Shown here: positions 27,639 to 35,965 of the stretch, one piece after another
Numbering within the stretch: position 1 is the first letter of the stretch
How the letters are laid out: each line of letters opens with the position of its first letter
Assembly: GCA_019637795.1 (NCBI GenBank)
Contig: JAHBUY010000007.1
Location: 86,286-150,285, forward strand
Source of the DNA: a bacterium
GTDB lineage: Bacteria; Desulfobacterota; Binatia; HRBIN30; CADEER01
Reading direction: 5' to 3'
Length of the DNA stretch: 64,000 nt
Program-made: the position numbers and the translations under genes
Notes under the pieces: model-generated
The model's input: only the letters and a program-made list of their open reading frames with translations
The model's database searches: none
Told to the model about the DNA's origin: nothing

Positions 27639-28130
27639 TCAGCCCTCGCGCCGGTAGATGGCGCGCTGGCCGAAGCTCTCCTCGACCGACACCTCGACGG
27701 CGTCGAGCGGGCCCACCCCCTCGGCGTCGAGCTCGCGCCGCAGCTCGCCGGCGAGATACTGGGCGAGCTCCTCGACCGAGGTGTGGACGATGGGCAACAG
27801 CAGGACGTCGCCGCGGGGAAACCGGAACTCGTCCTGTTCGTAGCGCACGTGCACGGTGGTGGCGTCGGCGCGGATCGCGAGGCAGTCGCTGCGCTCGGGG
27901 ATCAGCAGCCGTTCGTCCAGCCGCTCGCAGAGGCGGCGCGCGATCCGCTTCACGACGCCGAAGTCGACCACGTAGCCCTGCGGCCCGAGCTGACCGTCGA
28001 GGGCGATCGCGACGCGGTAGTTGTGGCCGTGCAGCCGCTCGCGAAAGCCGGGATAGGCGATGAAGTGCGCCGCCGAGAACTTGAGATAGTCCTTGGTGAC
28101 GTGAACGCGGAACGACTCGGCGGCGGCCAT
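27639..28130 (-). CDS. 6-pyruvoyltetrahydropterin synthase/QueD-family protein lacking the usual Cys
   Basis: 163 residues from MAAAESFRVH. The zinc-binding His set is visible: His22 (SAAHFIAY), His34 and His36 (RLHGHNYRVAI), and a C-terminal VSVEESFGQ with the conserved Glu. In PTPS and QueD a catalytic Cys sits four residues before the HGH; here that position is Arg30, with Glu31 next to it. It may belong to a PTPS-like branch with altered chemistry, so the product (queuosine precursor, biopterin or folate intermediate) is uncertain. First gene of an operon with a cytochrome lipoprotein and pepA. Confidence 0.8.
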   Translation of the reverse strand: MAAAESFRVHVTKDYLKFSAAHFIAYPGFRERLHGHNYRVAIALDGQLGPQGYVVDFGVVKRIARRLCERLDERLLIPERSDCLAIRADATTVHVRYEQDEFRFPRGDVLLLPIVHTSVEELAQYLAGELRRELDAEGVGPLDAVEVSVEESFGQRAIYRREG

Positions 28131-28218
28131 GGGATCAGCGTTTGCCTGTAGCACGCGTCCGGGGAGGGGTCGATTCGGTCGCTTGCGCGACCCCGGAAAA
28201 CGGGCGAGAAGCTCGGCC

Positions 28219-29391
28219 ATGCGCTACGACTTCACGCCGGAGCAACTCGCCTGGCGGGACGAGATCCGGGCCTTCATCCGCGCCCACATCACCCCGGCGC
28301 TGCTCGACGAGCAGCGCGAGGCGGGCAACGAGGGCAAGGGGCCGCTGGCGCAGGAGTTCATCGTCAAACTGCGCGACAAGGGCTACTGGGGCATCGCCTG
28401 GCCGCCGGAGTACGGCGGCCTCGGGCGCTCGGCCATCGACCAGTGGATCTTCGTCGACGAGCTGGAGGGGGCCGGGGCGCCGATGCTGCCGCTGACCGTC
28501 ACCTCGGTGGCGCCGACGATCATGCGCATCGGCAGCGAGGCGCAGAAGAAGGCGTGGCTGCCGCGCATCGTCGCCGCCGAGGTCGACTTCGCCGTCGCCT
28601 ATTCGGAGTCGGAGGCCGGCACCGACATGGCGGCGCTGCGCACGCGCGCCGTCCTGGACGGCGACGAGTGGGTGATCAACGGCCAGAAGATGTGGAACAC
28701 CATGGCGCACATGGCGACCCACAACTGGGTGGCGCTGCGCACCGAGCCCGACGCGCCGAAGCACAAGGGCATCTCGATGATGATCGTGCCGATGGACGCC
28801 CCGGGCGTCTCGGTGCAGCCGATCTACGTCTGGCCCGGGCTGCGCACCAACGCGCTCTTCCTCGACAACGTGCGCGTGCCGCGCGACTACCTGATCGGCG
28901 AGCGCGGCATGGGCTTCTACTACGCGGCGATGGCGCTCAACTTCGAGCGCCTGTCGATCGGCTCGGTGGCGATGGTGCGGCGCTATTTCCGCGAGCTGGT
29001 GGCGCTGGTGCGCGAGCTGGAGATCGACGGCCAGCCGCTGCGCGCGCAGCCCTGGGTGCGCGAGCGCCTGGCGCGCCTGGCGGTGGACATCGAGGCGGCG
29101 CGCATGATCGGGCTGGAGACCGCGTGGGCGCTGGAGCAGGGCGCGGTGCCGGCGGCGCAGTCGTCGATGGCCAAGGTGTTCGTGAGCGAGCTGACGCAGC
29201 GGGTGGCCGACGCCGGCACCGAGATCCTCGGCCTGAACGGCCAGCTCCATCCGGAAGAGCCGAGCGCGCTATTGCACGGGCGCATGCAGTGGCTCTACCG
29301 CATCGCCCCGATGCTCGCCTTCGGCGGCGGCACCAACGAGGTGCAGCGCAACATCATCGCGATGCTCGGCTACGGGCTGCCGCGCAAGTGA
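28219..29391 (+). CDS. Acyl-CoA dehydrogenase
   Basis: 390 residues from the ATG at 28219. Complete FAD-dependent acyl-CoA dehydrogenase: N-terminal helices, the YSESEAGTDMAALRTRA FAD-binding segment, WVINGQKMWNT, and the C-terminal AFGGGTNEVQRNIIAMLG. It is paired with a second acyl-CoA dehydrogenase 13 bp downstream; adjacent pairs like this often form alpha2-beta2 heterotetramers, as in steroid or branched-chain degradation. Electron acceptor would be ETF. The true substrate is unknown. It diverges from the QueD-like operon. Confidence 0.92.
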   Translation: MRYDFTPEQLAWRDEIRAFIRAHITPALLDEQREAGNEGKGPLAQEFIVKLRDKGYWGIAWPPEYGGLGRSAIDQWIFVDELEGAGAPMLPLTVTSVAPTIMRIGSEAQKKAWLPRIVAAEVDFAVAYSESEAGTDMAALRTRAVLDGDEWVINGQKMWNTMAHMATHNWVALRTEPDAPKHKGISMMIVPMDAPGVSVQPIYVWPGLRTNALFLDNVRVPRDYLIGERGMGFYYAAMALNFERLSIGSVAMVRRYFRELVALVRELEIDGQPLRAQPWVRERLARLAVDIEAARMIGLETAWALEQGAVPAAQSSMAKVFVSELTQRVADAGTEILGLNGQLHPEEPSALLHGRMQWLYRIAPMLAFGGGTNEVQRNIIAMLGYGLPRK

Positions 29392-29404
29392 GGAGCGACC
29401 GGTC

Positions 29405-30484
29405 ATGCGGCTGATCCCGACCCCGGAGCAGCAGGAGCTGTGCGACGCCGTCGCCCGCTTCTGCGCCGAGCAGATCACCCCCGAGCGCCTGCTCGCCTGG
29501 CAGCGGGAGCCGCGCGGCATCGACGGCCGGGCCTGGGACGCCATCGCCGAGCTCGGCTGGTTCGGGCTGGCCCTGCCGGAGGCGCGCGGCGGCAGCGGAC
29601 TCGGGCTGATCGAGCTGGCCCTGCTGCTGCGCGAATGCGGCCGCGGCCTCATCCCGCGCAGCGTGATCAACGCCATCCGCGCCGGCTGGGCCCTGGCGCG
29701 GCTCGCGCCCGAGGCGCCGGAGCTGGAGGCGATCGCCGCCGGGCGCGCCATCGTGGCGTTGGCGCTCGACGAGCAGCACGCGCGCGACCCGCGCCACTTC
29801 CTCACCGCCATCGAAGGCGAGGCGCCGGCGCGGGTGCGCGGCGAGAAGTGGGGGGTCGCCAACGGGCTGAGCGCCGACTGGCACCTGGTGGCGGGGCGTG
29901 GTCGCGACGGCGTCCAGCTCGCGTTGGTCCGCGGCGAGCATGGCGAGCGGCGGCCGCTGCGCACCTTCGATGGCGAGGAGCAGGCGGTGGTCACCTATGC
30001 CGACGTGCCGGCCGAGCGGCGGGTCGGCGGCCACGGCGCGGCGGCGCTCGCCGCGCTGCGGCGCGAGGCGACGGCGCTGGCCCTGGCGGAGATGGTGGGC
30101 GGCATGCAGGCGGCGCTCGACGCCACCGTCGCCTACGTCAAGGAGCGCGAGCAGTTCGGGCAGAAGATCGCCGTCTTCCAGGCGGTGCAGCACCAGGTCG
30201 CCGACATGGCGACGGCGTACACCGCGGCCCGCCATCTCACCTGGCAGGCGATCACCCGCATGGCGGCCGGCAGCGAGCAGGGCGGCGAGCTCGAGCACGC
30301 GGTGGCCTTCACGGCGCCGGCGTTCAAGCGCCTCGCCTGGACGGCGCACCACCTGCACGGCGGCGCCGGGTTCGTGGTCGAGCACCCGCTGCACTACCAC
30401 AGCGAGCGCGCGCAGGCACTGGCGATCCGCTACGCGCCGGAGGCGCCGGCGCTCGCCGCCGTGGCCGTGGCGTTGCTCGACTGA
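29405..30484 (+). CDS. Acyl-CoA dehydrogenase family protein, likely partner subunit
   Basis: 359 residues, shorter and more divergent than the upstream dehydrogenase. Recognisable parts are MRLIPTPEQQELCDAVARFC, the helix VKEREQFGQKIAVFQAVQHQVADM, and HHLHGGAGFVVEHPLHYHS near the C-terminus. The usual FAD segment with Thr/Ser-Glu-Pro is poorly preserved (IVALALDEQHARD), so it may lack its own complete site and work as the second subunit of a heteromer with the 28219-29391 product. Gap between the genes is 13 bp. Confidence 0.88.
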   Translation: MRLIPTPEQQELCDAVARFCAEQITPERLLAWQREPRGIDGRAWDAIAELGWFGLALPEARGGSGLGLIELALLLRECGRGLIPRSVINAIRAGWALARLAPEAPELEAIAAGRAIVALALDEQHARDPRHFLTAIEGEAPARVRGEKWGVANGLSADWHLVAGRGRDGVQLALVRGEHGERRPLRTFDGEEQAVVTYADVPAERRVGGHGAAALAALRREATALALAEMVGGMQAALDATVAYVKEREQFGQKIAVFQAVQHQVADMATAYTAARHLTWQAITRMAAGSEQGGELEHAVAFTAPAFKRLAWTAHHLHGGAGFVVEHPLHYHSERAQALAIRYAPEAPALAAVAVALLD

Positions 30485-30493
30485 GCGCCGCCG

Positions 30494-30793
30494 TCAGAGA
30501 TCGGCGAGCTCGGCGTCGAGTGGCAACGGCAGCAGCGGTTCGAGCAGGGTGTCGATGGTGGCGAGCACGAAGGTGACGCCGGCGACCAACAGCAGCCGCC
30601 GCCCGGTGTAGTCCGCGAGCTGGATGCCCTCGAAGAGCGGCAGCAGGACGATGACCACGCCGACGGTCACCGCGGTCACCGCCAGGGCGTTGGCGCTGAG
30701 CTTCAGGCGCAGCACGCGGCACAGGATGCTGAGCAGCAGGAACACGCCGATGGCGATGAAGACGTAGAATGGGACGAGCAAGAGATAGTGCAC
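30494..30793 (-). CDS. Small three-helix membrane protein of unknown function
   Basis: 99 residues. Hydrophobic segments at about 4-27 (LLLVPFYVFIAIGVFLLLSI), 36-54 (ALAVTAVTVGVVIVLLPLF) and 66-88 (RLLLVAGVTFVLATIDTLLE) predict three membrane helices with a short acidic tail. No family recognised. It is convergent with the acyl-CoA dehydrogenase pair and its start overlaps the possible start of the methyltransferase gene on the other strand. Confidence 0.65.
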   Translation of the reverse strand: MHYLLLVPFYVFIAIGVFLLLSILCRVLRLKLSANALAVTAVTVGVVIVLLPLFEGIQLADYTGRRLLLVAGVTFVLATIDTLLEPLLPLPLDAELADL

Positions 30794-32025
30794 GCGGAGG
30801 CGCTCCTTATCCTGGTTCGCTAGGGGCCGGGTCGGGGAAAGTCAATCGACCAATCCGTTCCCGCGGCAGCGACGCCAGCGCGGCGTTGCGGGCCGCGATC
30901 GAGGCGCTGCGCACCGCCGGATACGGGCCGGACCTGCTCCGCGAGCGCCTGTCGGTCCGCCTTCCCGACGACGTCGGCCTGCTCAACCGGGCGCCGTCGC
31001 TGGAACGGCTGCGCGGCGCGAGCACGGCCGAGACCGCCGTGCGGCTCTGCTTTCTCGAGTCGTCCGAACCGCTTGCGGCGGTCCGCCGCCTGTTCGGCGC
31101 CGCCCTGACGCGCCGGCTGGTGGCGGCGCGGTGGCTGCGCGAGCGCTCCGGGCACATGCGGGTCGGCCTGCGAGTCGACGTGCACGAGCGCCTGGCGCTG
31201 CTCGCCGACCGCCGCTTCGAACGGCCGGACCTGGGCGCCCTGGGACTGCCGCGCGGCGACATGGTCTATCCGCCGGGCAGCGACTCGATCCTGCTCGCCG
31301 AGGCGGTGCCGGTGCGCTCGGACGAGCGGGTGCTCGACCTCTGCACCGGCAGCGGCATCCAGGCGCTGCAGGTCGCGCCGCGCGCCCGCGCGGTGATCGC
31401 GGTGGACATCGGCGCGCGCGCGGCCGCGCTGGCGCGAACGAACGCGCAGCTCAACGACGCCCGCGGCGTCGAGGTCCGGCGCGGCGACCTCTACCGCCCG
31501 GTGGCGGGCGAGCGCTTCGATCTCGTCATCGCCAACCCGCCCTTCGTCCCGGCGCGCCGCCGCGGGCCGGCGTACCACTCGGGCGGGCCGCGCGGCGACC
31601 GCGTACTGCGGCGCGTCGTCGAGGGCTGGGACGCGCACCTGCGGCCGGGCGGCCGCGGCATCGCCATCTCGCACCTGGCGGTGCGGCGCGGTGAGACCGT
31701 CGCGGACGTGCTGCGACCGTGGGTGCGCGGCTTCGGCGGCCGCGCGCTCGGACTGGTGCTGGAGGCGGGGACGCCGGTCGATCTCGCGGCGGCGCAGAGT
31801 CTCTTCGCCCTCGACGAGGGGTTCGACGCCTACGGGCGCGAGGTGCGCGACTGGACGGCGTATCTGCGCCGGCATCGGGTCGAGCAGGTGGTGCTGCTGC
31901 TGCTCGTCGGCGAGCGCGGTGGTCCGGCCGGCCTCGAGGTGCGCGAGGCCTTCCAGCGCACCCTGCCGTTGCCCTTGTCGCCGCCGCCGCCGGCACTGGT
32001 CGGCACCTGGCTGGCGCGCGCCTGA
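30769..32025 (+). CDS. SAM-dependent methyltransferase (HemK/RsmC-like)
   Basis: 418 residues as read from the first ATG. That start overlaps the divergent membrane-protein gene by 25 bp, so a later TTG at 30886 is possible. An N-terminal helical region (to about 135) precedes a Rossmann domain with the SAM motif VLDLCTGSGIQALQ, AVDIGARAAALA and the catalytic NPPF (VIANPPFVPARR), as in methyltransferases acting on N5 of Gln or on nucleobases. The C-terminus is short and Pro-rich. Target unknown; rRNA, protein or small-molecule methylation are all open. Confidence 0.82.
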   Translation: MGRARDSARGGAPYPGSLGAGSGKVNRPIRSRGSDASAALRAAIEALRTAGYGPDLLRERLSVRLPDDVGLLNRAPSLERLRGASTAETAVRLCFLESSEPLAAVRRLFGAALTRRLVAARWLRERSGHMRVGLRVDVHERLALLADRRFERPDLGALGLPRGDMVYPPGSDSILLAEAVPVRSDERVLDLCTGSGIQALQVAPRARAVIAVDIGARAAALARTNAQLNDARGVEVRRGDLYRPVAGERFDLVIANPPFVPARRRGPAYHSGGPRGDRVLRRVVEGWDAHLRPGGRGIAISHLAVRRGETVADVLRPWVRGFGGRALGLVLEAGTPVDLAAAQSLFALDEGFDAYGREVRDWTAYLRRHRVEQVVLLLLVGERGGPAGLEVREAFQRTLPLPLSPPPPALVGTWLARA

Positions 32026-32101
32026 GACGTACCCGCGGGCGACGCGCGGTGGCGCCGGAGCGGCCCTCCACACGGGAGGCGAAACCAGCTAAGGGCTGCA
32101 C

Positions 32102-32533
32102 ATGCGGATCGCGATCATCGTCATCGCCGCCGGCGTCCTCGCCGGGTGCAGCGCCACCAAGCCGACGCTCTACCCCAACGAGCAGTACAAGCGGGTCGGC
32201 GAGGCGCAGGCCGAACAGGACGTCGCCAACTGCCAGGCGCAGGCGCAGGAGTACGTGAAGACCGGCGGGCAGGGCGGTCAGAAAATGGGCGAGGCGGCGC
32301 GCAACACGGGCGTCGGCGCGGCGGTCGGCGCCGCCAGCGGCGCCGTCGGCGGGGCGATTGGCGGCAACGTCGGCGAAGGCGCGGCGGTGGGCGCGGCGAG
32401 CGGCGCCACGGCCGGCCTGCTCGGCACCATGTTCGGCTGGATGTTCCAGCGCAGCGAGCCCGATCCGGTGTACCGGAACTTCGTCGAGAAGTGCCTGCGG
32501 GACAAGGGGTACGAGCCGATCGGCTGGCAGTGA
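32102..32533 (+). CDS. Glycine-zipper lipoprotein
   Basis: 143 residues. The lipobox VLAGCSAT predicts lipidation at Cys16. Residues about 65-118 form a glycine-zipper stretch with repeated GAAVGAASGA-type heptads, able to make tightly packed membrane helices, and the C-terminus carries FVEKCLRDKGYEPIGW, common in this lipoprotein class. Such proteins are usually outer-membrane-associated and linked to envelope stress; the exact role here is unknown. Same strand as the upstream methyltransferase, 76 bp apart. Confidence 0.8.
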   Translation: MRIAIIVIAAGVLAGCSATKPTLYPNEQYKRVGEAQAEQDVANCQAQAQEYVKTGGQGGQKMGEAARNTGVGAAVGAASGAVGGAIGGNVGEGAAVGAASGATAGLLGTMFGWMFQRSEPDPVYRNFVEKCLRDKGYEPIGWQ

Positions 32534-32629
32534 GGGAGCGACGGATCCGCGCGTGTCGGGAGGCGGTCCGAGGGCCAGGATCGGGATGCCCGTCCCAGGC
32601 CCGGCGGCGCGACGACCCGGCCGCCGGCC

Positions 32630-34615
32630 TCAGTCGAACGCCTCCACGAGCTGCATCGGCTTGAGGAGCTGGCGCGGCACGTCGTCGAGGAAGCGCGACG
32701 CCTTCGCCAGCACCATGCCGGTGGCGCGGTCGTACATGTTGATCGGGTGGGTCAGGTACAGATTGCGCTTGGCGCGGGTGACGGCGACGTAGAGCAGGCG
32801 CCGCTCCTCCTCGAGATCGTCGTCGCTGTGCAGGCTGTAGGTCGAGGGGAACTTGCCGTCGACCAGCCAGATGACGAAGACCGTGTGCCACTCGAGGCCC
32901 TTGGCGGAGTGGATGGTCGAGAGGCAGAGCCGTCCCTCCCCGTCGTCCGTGGCGAGCGCATCGCCGACGCTGTCGCTGGGCGGCTCGAGGGCCATGTCGG
33001 TGAGCAGCGATTCGAGGCTGCGATAGCGCGCCGCGATGCCGACGAAGTGCTCGAGGTCGCGCTGGCGCTTCGGGTAGTCGTCCGGATGGGCCCGCTTCAG
33101 CAACGGCTCGTAGTAGCGCAGCACCTCGGACAACTGCTCGTCGGGCCGGCGACCGGGCTCGCCGAGGCGGCGGAAGAGGCCGGCGAGGGCCTGCAGCGCG
33201 GTCGACTGGGCGCGGCCGCCGCCGGCCGCGAGCGCGGCGGGAATGTCGGCGGCCCCGAGCAGGCGTGAGGCGAGCTCGTCGGCGCTCTTGGGGCCGATGC
33301 CCTCGAGCAGCAGGAGCAGGCGGTGCCACGAGACGGCGTCGCGCGGGTTCTCGAGCACCCGCAGGTGGGCGAGGGCGTCCTTCACGTGCGCGGTCTCGAT
33401 GAACTTGAAGCCGCCGCGTTTGATGAACGGCAGGTCGGCGCGCGACAGCTCGAGCTCGAGATCGAAGGCGTGGAAGCTGGAGCGGAAGAGGACGGCGATC
33501 TCGGACAGCGGGACGCCCTCTTCGCGCAGCTCGAGGATGCGCTGGCAGACGAACCGGGACTGGAAGTTCTCGTGCTCGGCGGCGATCAGCAGCGGCGCGG
33601 AGCCGTCCGCCTGGGTGGTGAACAGCACCTTCGTATAGCGCTCGCGCGCCTCGCGCATGATGGCGTTGGCGACGTCGAGGATCGGCTGCGTGCTGCGGTA
33701 GTTCTGCTCCAGCGTGATGACCCGCGTGCCGGGAAAGAGGTCGGGGAAGCGCATGATGTTGCGGAAGTCGGCGCCGCGGAAGGCGTAGATGCTCTGGGCG
33801 TCGTCGCCCACGGCCATGACGTTGCCGTGCGCGGCGCCGAGGAGCTGGACGATCTGCGCCTGCAGCGGGTTGGTGTCCTGGTATTCGTCGACCATCACGT
33901 AGCGGTAGCGCTGCGCCAGCCGCTCGCGGACGTCGGGGTGCTCGGCGAGGAGCTGCCGCAGCTTGACCAGCAGGTCGTCGTAGTCGAGGACGGCGCGCTC
34001 GGACTTGTAGGCGTCGTAGGCGGCGTGCAGCGCGTGCAGGTCGTCGGCGTGCTCGGCCAGATGCGGATAGGTCTCGGCGAGGATCTCGTCGAGCCGCCGG
34101 TGCTTGTTGACGACGGCGCTGAAGAGGTCGCCGATCACCTGCTTGCGCGGGAAGCGTCTGTCCTTCTTGTCGAGGCCGAGGCGGGCGCGCAGCAGGCCGA
34201 TGGCGTCCTCGCTGTCGCCGCGATCGAGGATGGTGAAGCCGCTCGGCAGGCCGAGGGCGTTGCCGTGGCGGCGCAACGTCAGGTTGGCGAAGGAGTGGAA
34301 GGTGCCGCCGGCGACCTGCTCGCAGCGGCCGTCGAGCAGCCCGGCGGCGCGCCGCAGCATCTCGGCCGAGGCCTTGCGGGTGAAGGTGAGGAGCAGGATC
34401 GCGTGTGGATCGACGCCCTGCTCGACGAGGCGGGCGACGCGGAAGACGAGGGTCCGGGTCTTGCCGCTGCCGGCGCCGGCGATCACCAGCACCGGCCCTT
34501 CGGTGGCGCTGGCGGCGGCGAGCTGGGCGGGGTTGAGGAGCCCTTCGTAGTCGATGCGGAACCTGGGCTCGCGCGTCGGGCGGCGGAGGATATAGGTGTC
34601 GGGTCGAGCGTTCAT
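32630..34615 (-). CDS. UvrD/PcrA-like superfamily 1 DNA helicase
   Basis: 661 residues from MNARPDTYIL. Helicase motifs are in order: Q-motif LLNPAQLAAA, Walker A AGAGSGKT (46-53), GTFHSFANLTLRR, Walker B VDEYQDTN, VGDDAQSIYAFRGAD, LEQNYRST, and motifs V/VI LSTIHSAKGLEW and RLLYVAVTRAKRNLYLTHP. It is a 3'-to-5' repair or recombination helicase; length and motifs fit UvrD/PcrA/Rep. It diverges from the TusA-like gene. An upstream extension of the reading frame through the TusA-like gene is spurious. Confidence 0.92.
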   Translation of the reverse strand: MNARPDTYILRRPTREPRFRIDYEGLLNPAQLAAASATEGPVLVIAGAGSGKTRTLVFRVARLVEQGVDPHAILLLTFTRKASAEMLRRAAGLLDGRCEQVAGGTFHSFANLTLRRHGNALGLPSGFTILDRGDSEDAIGLLRARLGLDKKDRRFPRKQVIGDLFSAVVNKHRRLDEILAETYPHLAEHADDLHALHAAYDAYKSERAVLDYDDLLVKLRQLLAEHPDVRERLAQRYRYVMVDEYQDTNPLQAQIVQLLGAAHGNVMAVGDDAQSIYAFRGADFRNIMRFPDLFPGTRVITLEQNYRSTQPILDVANAIMREARERYTKVLFTTQADGSAPLLIAAEHENFQSRFVCQRILELREEGVPLSEIAVLFRSSFHAFDLELELSRADLPFIKRGGFKFIETAHVKDALAHLRVLENPRDAVSWHRLLLLLEGIGPKSADELASRLLGAADIPAALAAGGGRAQSTALQALAGLFRRLGEPGRRPDEQLSEVLRYYEPLLKRAHPDDYPKRQRDLEHFVGIAARYRSLESLLTDMALEPPSDSVGDALATDDGEGRLCLSTIHSAKGLEWHTVFVIWLVDGKFPSTYSLHSDDDLEEERRLLYVAVTRAKRNLYLTHPINMYDRATGMVLAKASRFLDDVPRQLLKPMQLVEAFD

Positions 34616-34678
34616 GGTGCGGCGAGCCCCCGGGGCCCGCGAGGGCCGACTGTAACAGCAGAGCGCCCGCGACGGCCA

Positions 34679-34912
34679 ATGGAACACGAACAGAAGGTGA
34701 AGATTCTCGACCTGCGCGGCGTCGCCTGCCCGCTGAGCTGGGCGAAGGCGCGTGTGGTGCTCGATGGAATGCGGCGCGGCGAGCGGTTGCGGCTGCTGGT
34801 CGACGCGGGGCGGGCGGTCCGCGATATTCCGCGGGCGGCCGAGGCGATGGGCTATGCCGTCGAGAGCCCGCTCGAGGTCCCCGAGGGCTGGCGCCTGGAG
34901 ATCGTCGTCTGA
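34679..34912 (+). CDS. TusA/SirA-family sulfurtransferase-like protein
   Basis: 77 residues. The family signature is visible: LDLRGVACPLSWAKARVVLDG with Cys17-Pro18, followed by LRLLVDAGRAVRDIPRAAEAMGY and a short beta end. TusA proteins carry persulfide sulfur for tRNA thiolation, molybdenum cofactor or sulfur oxidation. No tusBCD/tusE or dsr genes are adjacent. Its start is 64 bp from the divergent helicase start. A typical second-helix Pro after the CP is replaced by Ser-Trp. Confidence 0.82.
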   Translation: MEHEQKVKILDLRGVACPLSWAKARVVLDGMRRGERLRLLVDAGRAVRDIPRAAEAMGYAVESPLEVPEGWRLEIVV

Positions 34913-34971
34913 TCGACGAAGGGCACTGGGAGCGCGTGGGTAGCTCGCCCCACGGCGGCCGGCGCGCCGGC

Positions 34972-35061
34972 TCAGCCCGGGATGGGGATGGACACCAGCA
35001 GCGCCAGCAGGGCGCTCAGGCCGGCGACAATCGGCCACCAGCGGGGGACTTCGTCGCTCAT
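34972..35061 (-). CDS. 29-residue single-span membrane protein
   Basis: The start codon is the complement of 35059-35061, preceded by GAGGTGG at a suitable distance. It encodes a charged N-terminus (MSDEVPRWW) and one hydrophobic helix (PIVAGLSALLALLVSIPIPG), then a stop. Such short proteins often sit in larger membrane complexes. There are no homologues I can name. It stands in a 300-bp gap between the TusA-like gene and folK; the rest of that gap shows no other gene. Confidence 0.5.
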   Translation of the reverse strand: MSDEVPRWWPIVAGLSALLALLVSIPIPG

Positions 35062-35211
35062 GACTTCCCACCTCAGCAGGAACCGGGCCCGCGGGCGGTG
35101 GGTCGCCAAGTCACCTGACGCTTGGCACTGGCACGCCTCGGCCGCGTCGAGCCGATGACGGAACGCCGGCGCGTCGTCGCCCCGGCCGCCCCGCGCGCAT
35201 TCGGGCGAACT

Positions 35212-35712
35212 CTACTCGCCCGGGCCCATCATCTGGATCTTCTTGGCATCCTTCACCGTCGCCAGAAGCTCGGAAACGGAGGCGTTGAGCAAGGGGTGGA
35301 TGAGCTGCGGCGCCAGCTCACTGAGGGGCAGGAGGACGAATCGGCGCTCCTGGAGGCGCGGGTGCGGAATCTTCAGGTTGCGCTTGTTCACGATCTCGTT
35401 GTCGAAGAAGAGGATGTCGAGGTCGATGATGCGCGATCCCCACTTCTTTCCTTTCACGCGCTTACGCCCCATTTCCTCTTCTATCGCCAGCAGCTTCTTG
35501 AGCAGCTCGGCGCTGTTCAGCTCGGTCTCGAGCTCGACCACGCTGTTGGCGAACCAGGTCGTGGCGTTGCCGTGCGGCTCGCTCTCGTAGAGCGAGGATT
35601 CCTTCACCACGCGGGTCTTGGGCAGTTGGGCGATCCGTTGCCGCGCCTCGCGGCAGTTCGATCGCCGTTCGCCCAGGTTGGACCCGATTCCGACGAATAC
35701 TCGGTGGGGCAT
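35212..35712 (-). CDS. folK: 2-amino-4-hydroxy-6-hydroxymethyldihydropteridine diphosphokinase
   Basis: 166 residues starting MPHRVFVGIGSNLGERRSNC. HPPK transfers pyrophosphate from ATP to the pterin in folate synthesis. Signature segments: GSNLGER, SLYESEPHG, FANSVVELETEL, the family pattern RIIDLDILFFDN, and IPHPRLQERRFVLLPL. All key acidic residues (DLD) are present. Its codon choice looks a little less GC-rich than its neighbours. It precedes the dapL gene in opposite orientation; the 253-bp divergent gap has no other gene that I can see. Confidence 0.93.
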   Translation of the reverse strand: MPHRVFVGIGSNLGERRSNCREARQRIAQLPKTRVVKESSLYESEPHGNATTWFANSVVELETELNSAELLKKLLAIEEEMGRKRVKGKKWGSRIIDLDILFFDNEIVNKRNLKIPHPRLQERRFVLLPLSELAPQLIHPLLNASVSELLATVKDAKKIQMMGPGE

Positions 35713-35965
35713 CCCTCCAACCTCCCCGCCACATCCACTCGGCGGCCGGCCCAAATGAGCCGAACGCGCCACCCTTCCACGCCCTGAGGTAGCTTGCCGT
35801 CGGTTGTGGGCACCGACCCGGCCACCAAAACCCGCCGGCGTTGTACAGGGAAGCCGGCGCCATTGCAACTTTCCCCGGCCCCCGGGCGGTGCGGCTTGAG
35901 AGCCCGGAGGGCGGGTGCTAACTGCAGCGGACTGCGGGTTTCGCCGGGTCGCGTGAGGAGGAGCA

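Noticed and set aside
34616..35071. Upstream extension of the UvrD-like helicase
   Set aside because: The helicase begins naturally at MNARPDTYIL; the extension runs antisense through the TusA-like gene and has no conserved content.
35713..35965. RNA gene or riboswitch between folK and dapL
   Set aside because: No tRNA T-loop or known lysine-riboswitch pattern could be made out; only GC-rich inverted bits.
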